Positions 48,402 through 56,428 of a stretch of DNA of 64,000 bases are shown here, in pieces. Within the stretch, counting starts at the first letter, position 1, and every line of letters starts with the position of its first letter. This DNA comes from Stenotrophomonas maltophilia (lineage in GTDB: Bacteria > Pseudomonadota > Gammaproteobacteria > Xanthomonadales > Xanthomonadaceae), in NCBI RefSeq assembly GCF_002205165.1, contig NZ_NIVS01000058.1:62001-126000 (forward strand). Reading direction: 5' to 3'. A program made the translations under genes and the position numbers. Below the pieces are notes generated by a model, which worked only from the letters and a program-made list of their open reading frames with translations, made no database searches and had not been told where the DNA came from.

Positions 48402-49529
48402 GTGCGGCGGCTGGCAGCCCTGCTGTGGATCGCCCTGCCCTGCGCCGTCATGGCGCAGGGCCAGGACATCGCGCTGCGCGGCTTCCAGGACGGCATCAAC
48501 CACTGGCAGAGTGGGCACGGCACGGACTACCCGCGCTGGTCGCCCGATCAGTACCGGCAGATCGCCGACAACCTGGTCGCGCTGCAGCGTCGTGGGGGTG
48601 GCTGGGCGGTCAACCAGGATCCACAGCGGATCCTCGACCAGGCCGCCCAGGCCCAGGCACTGGCCGACCAGGCCACGCCCGGCGGCAGCTTCGACAACCG
48701 CAACATCTACACCCAGGTCAGCTACCTGGCCGAGGCCTTCGCGCGCAGCGGGGATAGCCGCTATCGCGACGCGGCCGAGCGCGGCCTGGACTTCATCCTC
48801 GCCGAGCAGATTCCAACGTGTGGCGGCTGGCCGCACTCGGTGCCCTCGCGCACCTCGTATCACGGCCACATCACCTTCGCCGACGATGTCACCAGCGGCG
48901 TGCTGACCACGTTGCGGCGCATCCAGCGTGAGCCGGTGTTCGGTTTCATCACCTCCGATCAGCGCGCGCGCGTGGACGCCGCCGTCACCGCAGGCGATGC
49001 GTGCCTGCTGCGCCTGCAGGTGCGCCAGGGTGGCGTGCCGACGATCTGGGCCGGGCAGTACGACCGCACCACCTTGCTGCCCGCGCAGGGTCGGAAATTC
49101 GAACTGCCGGCGCTGGTCACCGACGAGAGTGTCGGCGTGGTCCGCTACCTGATGTCGATTCCGGATCCATCGCCGGAAGTGGTCGCCGCGGTCAACGCCG
49201 CCATGGCGTGGTTCCAGGCGCACGCGCTGACCGGCTGGCGGCTGGAGACCTTCCAGACCACACCGGAACAGTTCCAGTTCCATCGCACCACGGTGGATCG
49301 CCGCCTGGTCGCCGATCCTGATGCCCCACTGCTGTGGGGGCGCTTCCATGACCTGCGCGACAGCTCGGTGCTGCTGGCCAACCGGGAGGGCGAACGCGTG
49401 GCCACCTTCGATCAGATTCCGCGCGAGCGCCGCACCGGCTACCACTGGTACGGCACCTGGCCGCAGGCCCTGATCACCGCCGAGTACCCACGCTGGCGAC
49501 AGCGTCCTGCCGGGACCGGGGCGCGCTGA
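48402..49529 (+). CDS. Secreted pectate lyase, polysaccharide lyase family 10
   Basis: Lyase of 375 residues that cleaves polygalacturonate by beta-elimination. It has a signal peptide (RRLAALLWIALPCAVMAQ), GGWAVNQDPQ, SFDNRNIYTQVSYLAEAF, GGWPHSVPSRTSYHGHITF and FELPALVTDESVGVVRYLMSIP, the pattern of PL10 alpha/alpha-toroid enzymes. GTG at 48402 follows the dctM stop by 3 bases. Another in-frame GTG at 48372 would overlap dctM by 28 bases and add 10 residues. It supplies unsaturated oligogalacturonides to the rest of the region. Confidence 0.9.
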   Translation: MRRLAALLWIALPCAVMAQGQDIALRGFQDGINHWQSGHGTDYPRWSPDQYRQIADNLVALQRRGGGWAVNQDPQRILDQAAQAQALADQATPGGSFDNRNIYTQVSYLAEAFARSGDSRYRDAAERGLDFILAEQIPTCGGWPHSVPSRTSYHGHITFADDVTSGVLTTLRRIQREPVFGFITSDQRARVDAAVTAGDACLLRLQVRQGGVPTIWAGQYDRTTLLPAQGRKFELPALVTDESVGVVRYLMSIPDPSPEVVAAVNAAMAWFQAHALTGWRLETFQTTPEQFQFHRTTVDRRLVADPDAPLLWGRFHDLRDSSVLLANREGERVATFDQIPRERRTGYHWYGTWPQALITAEYPRWRQRPAGTGAR

Positions 49530-49567
49530 GCGCGGCCGGCCCACGATACGTTCAAGGGAGAGAGACG

Positions 49568-51148
49568 ATGCACCTGAGGAAGACCCTGGCGAGCTTTGCC
49601 GCCGCCTGCCTGCTGCTGGCCGGTGCCGGCCACGCCGCCGAGCCGTCCACCGCCTGGAAGCGCGGGATCGAGAACCAGCGCCAGGCCGATCTGGGCAACG
49701 GCACTTTCCTCAATCCGGTGTTCGCCGGCGACCGTCCAGACCCGTCCGTGCTCAAGGATGGCGACGACTATTACCTCACCCTGTCCTCGTTCGATGCCTA
49801 CCCCGGTCTGCCGATCTGGCACTCGCGCGATCTGGTCAACTGGCAGCCGCTGGGCCATGCCATCACCAGGAACGTGGGGGCGATCTGGGCACCGGACATC
49901 GTCAAGCACGGCAGCCGCTACTACATCTACTTCCCCGCCCGCACCGGTGAGACCCGCAGCAACTTCGTGGTCTGGGCCGACAGCATCAAGGGTCCGTGGA
50001 GCGAGCCGATCGACATCGGCCTGGGCAGCTACATCGATCCCGGCCATGCGGTGGGCGAAGACGGCAAGCGCTACCTGTTCCTCAGCGGCGGCGACTACGT
50101 GCAGCTGGCCGATGACGGCCTGAGCGTGGTCGGTACCCCCAAGCACGTCTACGACGGCTGGAAATACCCGGAAAGCTGGGACGTGGAGGCCTATGCGCAG
50201 GAGGGCCCGAAGATCAATTTCCGCGATGGCTGGTACTACATGACCACCGCCGTGGGCGGCACCGCTGGCCCGCCCACCGGGCACATGGTGATCACCGCGC
50301 GCTCGCGCTCGATCCATGGCCCCTGGGTGAACGCGCCCAACAACCCGATCATGCGCACCCGGTCGGCCGCCGAGCCGTGGTGGTCGCGCGGTCACGCCAC
50401 GGTGATCGAAGGCACCGACGGGCGCTGGTGGATGATGTACCACGGCTACGAGAACGGGTACTGGACGCTGGGCCGCCAGGCCCTGCTGGAGCCGATCGAA
50501 TGGACCGCCGATGGCTGGTTCGTGGCCAAGGGCGGCGACCTCGGCCAGCCGCTGGCCATGCCTTCGGGCACCTCGGTCGGCCAGCACGGCATGGCGTTGT
50601 CCGATGACTTCCGCGGCAAGACCCTCGGCGCGCAGTGGTCCTTCTTCAACCCGGCCCAGGACGAGTACAAGCGCCTGGCGTTCACCGGCAAGGGCCTGGT
50701 GGTGCAGGGCAAGGGCAGCACCCCGCGCGACAGCTCGCCGCTGACCGCCATCGCCGGCGACAAGGCCTACCAGTTCGAGGTCGAGATGGAGATCGCCCCG
50801 GGTGCGGTGGGCGGCGCCCTGCTCTACTACAGCGACCGCCTCTACGTGGGCGTGGGCAGCAACGGTGAGAAGTTCATCATGCACCGCTACGGCGAGGAGC
50901 GCCCCACCCGGCTGGCCCCCAGCACCACCGGCGGCAAGCTGTGGCTGCGGGTGACCAACAACCGTCACATCGTGACCCTCCACTCCAGCACGGACGGTAA
51001 AACCTGGCAGAAGTACCCGGTTCAGATGGAAGTCTCCGGCTACCATCACAATGTGGCGGGCAAGTTCCTGGCCCTGAAGCCGGCGATCTATGCTGCCGGT
51101 GACGGCAAGGTCGAGTTCCGGAATTTCCGCTACCGCGCCCTCGATTGA
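49568..51148 (+). CDS. Secreted glycoside hydrolase, family 43
   Basis: Protein of 526 residues with signal peptide (LASFAAACLLLAGAGHA). The N-terminal five-bladed propeller has the GH43 catalytic Asp in FAGDRPDPSVLKDGDDYYLT, the pKa-modulating Asp around IWAPDIVKHG and the general acid Glu in AYAQEGPKI. The C-terminal 180 residues are a beta-sandwich like those of arabinosidase/xylosidase GH43 enzymes. It probably removes arabinose, xylose or galactose side chains from pectin. GGGAGAGAG precedes the ATG. It lies 38 bases after the pectate lyase. Confidence 0.92.
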   Translation: MHLRKTLASFAAACLLLAGAGHAAEPSTAWKRGIENQRQADLGNGTFLNPVFAGDRPDPSVLKDGDDYYLTLSSFDAYPGLPIWHSRDLVNWQPLGHAITRNVGAIWAPDIVKHGSRYYIYFPARTGETRSNFVVWADSIKGPWSEPIDIGLGSYIDPGHAVGEDGKRYLFLSGGDYVQLADDGLSVVGTPKHVYDGWKYPESWDVEAYAQEGPKINFRDGWYYMTTAVGGTAGPPTGHMVITARSRSIHGPWVNAPNNPIMRTRSAAEPWWSRGHATVIEGTDGRWWMMYHGYENGYWTLGRQALLEPIEWTADGWFVAKGGDLGQPLAMPSGTSVGQHGMALSDDFRGKTLGAQWSFFNPAQDEYKRLAFTGKGLVVQGKGSTPRDSSPLTAIAGDKAYQFEVEMEIAPGAVGGALLYYSDRLYVGVGSNGEKFIMHRYGEERPTRLAPSTTGGKLWLRVTNNRHIVTLHSSTDGKTWQKYPVQMEVSGYHHNVAGKFLALKPAIYAAGDGKVEFRNFRYRALD

Positions 51149-51191
51149 GCTCCCCGCTAGAATCCCTTGACTCATCCCCGGTTTGAACGAC

Positions 51192-52250
51192 ATGTCATTG
51201 CGCAGCAAAACCGATCCGTCGCCGCACGGATTGACCAAAGGCAAGGCCGCCACGATCAACGACATCGCGCGTCTGTCCGGGGTATCGAAGAAGACCGTTT
51301 CGCGGATCATCAACAACTCGCCCCTGGTGCGCAAGGACACGCGTGAGAAGGTCGAAGCGCTGATGCGCGAGGTCGGTTACACGCCGGACCCGCTGGCCCG
51401 CGGGCTGGCCTTCCGGCGCTCGTTCCTGATCGGCATGGTGTACGACAACCCGACCGCCCAGTACATCGTGGACATGCAGTACGGCGCGCTGGATGCGCTG
51501 CGCGGCTCGAGTTTCGAACTGGTCGTGCACCCCTGCGATTCGCGCAGCCCCGGCTACATTGAAGGCGTGCGCCGCTTCGTGCAGCAGCAGAAGCTGCACG
51601 GCGTGATCCTGGTGCCCCGTGCCTCCGAAGACCAGGCGCTGGTGGACATGCTCGATGAAATCGGCTGCCGCTTCACCCGGATCGCCTCGCTGCCGCTGGA
51701 TGACACCTCGCAGATGGTGGTCACCCACGATCGCGACGGTGCCGCTGAAGCGGCCGATTACCTGCTGTCGCTCGGCCACCGCGACATCGCCCTGGTGACC
51801 GGCCCGAGTGCGTACCGTTCTGCGCACGAGCGCACCGCCGGCTTCATCGATGCGCTGGCCAAGCGCGGCATCGAGCTGCCCCCGGCGCGCATCGTCGAAG
51901 CCGGCTACACCTTCGAATCCGGTGTGGCCGCGGCCGAGAAACTGCTGCTGGGCAAGCAGCGCCCGACCGCCATCTTCACCGGCAACGATGAAATGGCCGC
52001 CGGTATCTACAAGGTCGCCCTGCGCGCCGGCATCAACATCCCGCGCCAGCTCTCGATCATCGGCTACGACGACAGCCCACTGGCGTCGCGCCTGTGGCCG
52101 TCGCTGACCTCGGTGCGCCGCCACACGCGAGACACCGGCCGGACCGCCGCGGCCATGCTGATCCAGCCCGATGGCCAGGCGGTGATGCAGCACGCCAGCG
52201 TGCGCCCGCACCTGATCGTGCGCGACTCCTGCCAGCCGCCCGAGGATTGA
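51192..52250 (+). CDS. LacI family transcriptional regulator, probable uronate regulator
   Basis: Regulator of 352 residues. The N-terminal HTH is ATINDIARLSGVSKKTVSRI with hinge helix LARGLAFRR, then a periplasmic-binding-like effector domain (FLIGMVYDNPTAQYIVDMQ, TAIFTGNDEMAAGIYKVAL, IGYDDSPLASRLWPSLTSVR). The start is the ATG at 51192; a TTG 9 bases earlier is in frame. It lies between the depolymerase genes and kduI-kduD and is the best candidate to bind the five TGACACCG sites. No such site was seen upstream of its own gene. Confidence 0.92.
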   Translation: MSLRSKTDPSPHGLTKGKAATINDIARLSGVSKKTVSRIINNSPLVRKDTREKVEALMREVGYTPDPLARGLAFRRSFLIGMVYDNPTAQYIVDMQYGALDALRGSSFELVVHPCDSRSPGYIEGVRRFVQQQKLHGVILVPRASEDQALVDMLDEIGCRFTRIASLPLDDTSQMVVTHDRDGAAEAADYLLSLGHRDIALVTGPSAYRSAHERTAGFIDALAKRGIELPPARIVEAGYTFESGVAAAEKLLLGKQRPTAIFTGNDEMAAGIYKVALRAGINIPRQLSIIGYDDSPLASRLWPSLTSVRRHTRDTGRTAAAMLIQPDGQAVMQHASVRPHLIVRDSCQPPED

Positions 52251-52387
52251 CCGCGCCGCGATGGCAATGACGCGCCTTCATCATCAACGCGTCGCCACGC
52301 ACCCGCGCAAACGGTTGCCGATACCCCTGCTTTTCTGACATGGACACCGTGCCGAGGCCCGCCCCCGGCCTATCGTGCGCTGCAAAA

Positions 52388-52403
52388 TGACACCGGTTTA
52401 CCA
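52388..52403 (+). promoter_or_regulatory. TGACACCG operator upstream of kduI-kduD
   Basis: TGACACCGGTTTACCA, 67 bases before the kduI start and identical to the site at 44631-44646. Probable target of the adjacent LacI-type regulator. Confidence 0.75.
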
Positions 52404-52422
52404 AATGGCTACAATCACTTGA

Positions 52423-53319
<897 letters not shown>

Positions 53320-53328
53320 CCCCGACGC

Positions 53329-53351
53329 GCCGCCGGCATCGCGCCGGCGGC
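53329..53351. other. hairpin between kduI and kduD
   Basis: GCCGCCGGC - ATCGC - GCCGGCGGC, a 9-bp perfect stem extended by flanking GAC.../...GTC pairing. No T-run follows. Likely an intercistronic mRNA structure. Confidence 0.4.
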
Positions 53352-53385
53352 GTCTGTTACGCATTGGACAAGGACCACATACGCA

Positions 53386-54141
53386 ATGGCTAATCCGTTC
53401 AGTCTGGAAGGCAAGGTCGCCCTCGTCACCGGTGGCAACACCGGCCTGGGCCAGGGCATCGCGGTCGCATTGGCGCAGGCCGGTGCCGACGTCGCCGTGG
53501 CCGGCATCGCGCCGCCCACCGAAACCATCGAGAAGATCACCGCACTGGGTCGCCGCTGCCTGGCGATCGAAGCGAACCTGATCAGCATCGAGCCGGTCGA
53601 GCGCGTCATCCGCGAAACCATCGACGGCCTGGGCGGCCTGGATATCCTGGTCAACAACGCCGGCCTGATCCGCCGCGCCGATGCCGTGGAGTTCAGCGAA
53701 AAGGACTGGGACGACGTGATGAACGTCAACATAAAGTCCGCGTTCTTCATCTCGCAGGCCGCCGGCAAGCATTTCATCGCCCAGGGCCGCGGCAAGATCA
53801 TCAACATCGCCTCGATGCTGTCCTTCCAGGGCGGTATCCGCGTGCCGTCCTACACCGCCAGCAAGAGCGGCATCGCCGGCATCACCCGCCTGCTGGCCAA
53901 CGAGTGGGCCAGCAAGGGCATCAACGTCAACGCGATCGCCCCGGGCTACATGGCCACCGACAACACCGCTGCGCTGCGCGCCGATGAGGACCGCAACAAG
54001 TCCATCCTCGACCGCATCCCGGCCGCGCGCTGGGGCACTCCGGAAGACCTCGGCGGCACCGCGGTGTTCCTGGCCTCCAGCGCCTCGGACTACGTCAACG
54101 GCGCGGTTCTGCCGGTCGACGGTGGTTGGCTCGCCCGGTAA
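53386..54141 (+). CDS. kduD: 2-dehydro-3-deoxy-D-gluconate 5-dehydrogenase
   Basis: NADH-dependent short-chain reductase converting DKII to KDG. The 251-residue protein has the Rossmann motif VTGGNTGLGQGIAVALA, the NNAG motif, catalytic Ser near INIASMLSF and the YTASKSG Tyr/Lys pair, and the C-terminal VNGAVLPVDGGWLAR. It is directly downstream of kduI. Its product KDG is the substrate of kdgK at 27942. Confidence 0.96.
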   Translation: MANPFSLEGKVALVTGGNTGLGQGIAVALAQAGADVAVAGIAPPTETIEKITALGRRCLAIEANLISIEPVERVIRETIDGLGGLDILVNNAGLIRRADAVEFSEKDWDDVMNVNIKSAFFISQAAGKHFIAQGRGKIINIASMLSFQGGIRVPSYTASKSGIAGITRLLANEWASKGINVNAIAPGYMATDNTAALRADEDRNKSILDRIPAARWGTPEDLGGTAVFLASSASDYVNGAVLPVDGGWLAR

Positions 54142-54163
54142 CCCCATCGCGGCGCGCTGGTGC

Positions 54164-54192
54164 GCCCACGATCTGCGCTGCAGATCGTGGGC
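54164..54192. other. strong hairpin after kduD
   Basis: GCCCACGATCTGC - GCT - GCAGATCGTGGGC, a perfect 13-bp stem with a 3-base loop, 23 bases past kduD. Without a T-run it may be a REP-like element or mRNA stabiliser. Confidence 0.5.
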
Positions 54193-54233
54193 CCCGAGCC
54201 ATCGTTGCATCCAGACCTCACCGCTTCGCGGTC

Positions 54234-54255
54234 GCCCCCTGACGCAGGGGGCTTT
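54234..54255 (+). terminator. terminator-like hairpin after kduD
   Basis: GCCCCCTG - ACG - CAGGGGGC, a perfect 8-bp stem followed by TTT. Probable end of the kduID transcript. Confidence 0.5.
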
Positions 54256-54272
54256 CCACCAGATGCACGCCG

Positions 54273-54294
54273 GTAGCGCCGGCCGCTGGCCGGC
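54273..54294. repeat. SMAG-like GTAG hairpin
   Basis: GTAGC followed by GCCGGCC - GCT - GGCCGGC, 24 bases before the next start codon. It is the third hairpin in this 177-base gap. Confidence 0.6.
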
Positions 54295-54318
54295 AGCTCT
54301 CCACCCAGGAGCGTGACC

Positions 54319-55422
54319 ATGTTGCGTTTGCTGCTGTCCTTGTCGCTGCTGATGGCGGCCCCCAGCGCGCTGTGCGCCCCGCACCGCGTCTTCATTGCCG
54401 GCGATTCCACCGCCGCCGAGTACGGCCCGGAGCGCGCGCCACAGGCTGGCTGGGGCCAGGCCTTGCAGAGCTATCTCGATCCCGCCGTGTGGGAGGTCCG
54501 CAACCACGCCAAGGGCGGCCGCAGCACGCGCAGCTTCATCGATGAGAAGCGCCTGGATGCGATCGCCGCCGAGCTCCAGCGCGGTGACGTGCTGCTGATC
54601 CAGTTCGGTCACAACGACGCCAAGTTCGAAGACCCCACCCGCTATACCGATCCTGCCGTTGCCTACCCGCAGTTCCTGATGCGTTACGTGCAGCTGGCCC
54701 GCGACAAGGGCGCCACGCCGGTGTTGATCACCCCGGTGGCGCGGCTGCTGTACGACTTCGGGTCGCTGCTGGATACGCATGGCGTGTACACCCAGGCGGT
54801 GAAAGCGCTGGCCAGCCGTGAACAGGTCGCGCTGATCGATCTCAACGACAGCTCCACGCGCTGGATCCGCGCGCTGGGCGAGCAGGGCGCCAAGCCGTAT
54901 TTCCTGTTCGTGCCCGAGCAGAACAAGGCCGACGGCACGCACTTCAGTGTGGCCGGTGCGACGGCGGTGGCGTGTCTGGTGATGCGCGACTGGGTGGCAT
55001 TTCAGCCTGGACTCACCTCGGCGCTGAGGCGCGATATCGACTGCGACGTGCGCAGTGCGGGGCAGGGCGGCGATGCGGCGAAGCCCTCGCGCGTCGTGCA
55101 CGAGCGCGATATCGCCGTGACCCAGCCCGGCCCGCATGGTGGAGCGGGGCCGACCACGGCGTACCCGTTTTTCGCCGAGGACACGGACCTCCCGTTCGTG
55201 CTGCGCAAGCGCGTGCTGCACAAGGGCGCGGGGATCGGCCTGCACCCGCAGCACAAGGACGAGATCTACTACATCGTCAGCGGGCAGGGCAGCTACGTGC
55301 TGGATGGGAAGCAGTACGACGTGGCGGCGGGCGATGCGCTGCTGACGAGGACCGGCAGCTCGCATGCGCTGCAGCAGGTGGGGGAGATGGATCTGGTGGT
55401 GCTGTTGGCGTATCCGCGGTGA
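54319..55422 (+). CDS. Secreted SGNH rhamnogalacturonan acetylesterase fused to a C-terminal cupin
   Basis: Two-domain protein of 367 residues with signal peptide (LLSLSLLMAAPSALCA). Residues about 22-235 are a CE12-like SGNH esterase: VFIAGDSTAAEYG, HAKGGRSTRSF, LIQFGHNDAKF and ADGTHFSVAG. Residues about 255-367 are a cupin: GIGLHPQHKDEIYYIVSGQG, SYVLDGKQYDVAAGDALL and GSSHALQQ, with plausible His/Glu metal ligands. Fusion of these two modules is unusual. The cupin may be a sugar-binding or lyase/isomerase-like module. A GTG 6 bases upstream is a possible start. A decayed copy of the cupin part lies at 57772-58092. Confidence 0.88.
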   Translation: MLRLLLSLSLLMAAPSALCAPHRVFIAGDSTAAEYGPERAPQAGWGQALQSYLDPAVWEVRNHAKGGRSTRSFIDEKRLDAIAAELQRGDVLLIQFGHNDAKFEDPTRYTDPAVAYPQFLMRYVQLARDKGATPVLITPVARLLYDFGSLLDTHGVYTQAVKALASREQVALIDLNDSSTRWIRALGEQGAKPYFLFVPEQNKADGTHFSVAGATAVACLVMRDWVAFQPGLTSALRRDIDCDVRSAGQGGDAAKPSRVVHERDIAVTQPGPHGGAGPTTAYPFFAEDTDLPFVLRKRVLHKGAGIGLHPQHKDEIYYIVSGQGSYVLDGKQYDVAAGDALLTRTGSSHALQQVGEMDLVVLLAYPR

Positions 55423-55472
55423 TCGAAACCCAGCCGAGCACGGGCTTGGCCCTACACGGGCTGCGTTGAGCT

Positions 55473-55505
55473 GTAGCGCCGGGCCTACGCTCGGCCTGGC
55501 CCTAC
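55473..55505. repeat. SMAG-like inverted GTAG...CTAC element
   Basis: GTAGCGCCGGGC ... GGCC..CTAC, with GTAG at 55473 and CTAC at 55502. A wider pair GCCGAGC (55433) / GCTCGGC (55489) surrounds part of it. The CTA supplies the stop codon of the minus-strand gene that ends here. Confidence 0.5.
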
Positions 55506-56152
55506 AACGGATCCGGGCCGAAGTGCTGCAGCCCCAGCCGCGCCAGGTCTTCCGGACGCTCGAAATAGGCTTCGTCGAAGGCGTGCAGGGCGGCCTGCTC
55601 CTCATCGGTCATCGCGCCGTACAGGTCGGTCAGTTCCTTGATTTCCGGGTCGTCCTCCAGCCGGTCCAGCAAGCCACGCATCCCTGCCAGGATCGCGTGG
55701 GTCTGCACCGCACCCATTGCCTGCAGCGCGCGAAGCGCCAGCTGGCAGGTCGGGTCGCCCCAGTTGCACAGGAACTGCATGAAGCCCCCGTTGTTGATGT
55801 CCGCCTCCATTCGCCACAGCGCGACCAGGTGCTGGTCTACATCGGACAGCGCATCAAGCGACCATTCGGCCGATTTCAGCCGCGCCAGGGCCGCCTCGTA
55901 GCGGTCGTCCCACACCTGGTTGGGGATATCGACCACGCCTGTCTCGCGCGGCGGCAGCAGCGCAGGCCAGTTCACGCCCAGGCCGTTGGCGGTGGCGACC
56001 CAGTGCGCGCGCTGTTCCACCGTGGCTTCGAACAGCGCGGGCGCCCAGCGCAGTGGCTGGCGGGTGCGGCGGCCATCGGCCAGGGTCAGCAGGATGAAGT
56101 CGTCGTTGAAGGCGACGTCGGTTACGCGCAGGCCGGCAAATTCTTCAGTCAT
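55502..56152 (-). CDS. DUF2442-DUF4375 domain protein
   Basis: Cytosolic protein of 216 residues. About residues 8-65 match the DUF2442 pattern (VTDVAFNDDFILLTLADG, RAHWVATANGLGVNWPAL). About 80-210 match DUF4375, the fold related to the DNA-mimic protein DMP19 (VDQHLVALWRMEADINNGGF, QFLCNWGD). It is acidic overall. DMP19 of Neisseria mimics DNA and blocks repressor binding; a similar role here is only a possibility. It is at the edge of the accessory patch, convergent with the esterase-cupin gene. Confidence 0.75.
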   Translation of the reverse strand: MTEEFAGLRVTDVAFNDDFILLTLADGRRTRQPLRWAPALFEATVEQRAHWVATANGLGVNWPALLPPRETGVVDIPNQVWDDRYEAALARLKSAEWSLDALSDVDQHLVALWRMEADINNGGFMQFLCNWGDPTCQLALRALQAMGAVQTHAILAGMRGLLDRLEDDPEIKELTDLYGAMTDEEQAALHAFDEAYFERPEDLARLGLQHFGPDPL

Positions 56153-56192
56153 GCCGTGGAGGATAGCGGAGAGCCGGAAAAGGCTTCCTAAA

Positions 56193-56219
56193 CTTCAAAA
56201 GCGTCCGCAGCTTTTGAAG
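56193..56219. other. inverted repeat upstream of the DUF2442-DUF4375 gene
   Basis: CTTCAAAAGC - GTCCGCA - GCTTTTGAAG, a perfect 10-bp inverted repeat, 41 bases before the start codon of the minus-strand gene. Hairpin or operator; there is no T-run. Confidence 0.45.
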
Positions 56220-56246
56220 CTTAGCGGGCAGGGTTCTGCCCGAACG

Positions 56247-56329
56247 CTCGCCTCACACATCCCCGCCGTCCGCTCAACCTTCACCCGTACCCGCCTGGAA
56301 CACGTGGTCGTCGGCCTGCACGTCACCGG
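56247..56329 (-). pseudogene. remnant of phhA 3' end (direct repeat copy)
   Basis: 83 bases that match the phhA 3' end at 59518-59600 in the same orientation, with 6 differences by direct comparison. Read on the minus strand it gives VQADDHVFQAGTGEG and then a nonsense TGA where phhA has Trp. No other phhA sequence is attached. It forms one flank of the accessory patch. Confidence 0.85.
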
Positions 56330-56428
56330 GCAGGTGCGCCTGCAGCAGCGCTAGGTGAAGGTGCAATATCGGCGGGTACGTGGATAAACTTCTGCTCCGT
56401 GTTCAGTAGACGATCAAGGGAGTGGGGT

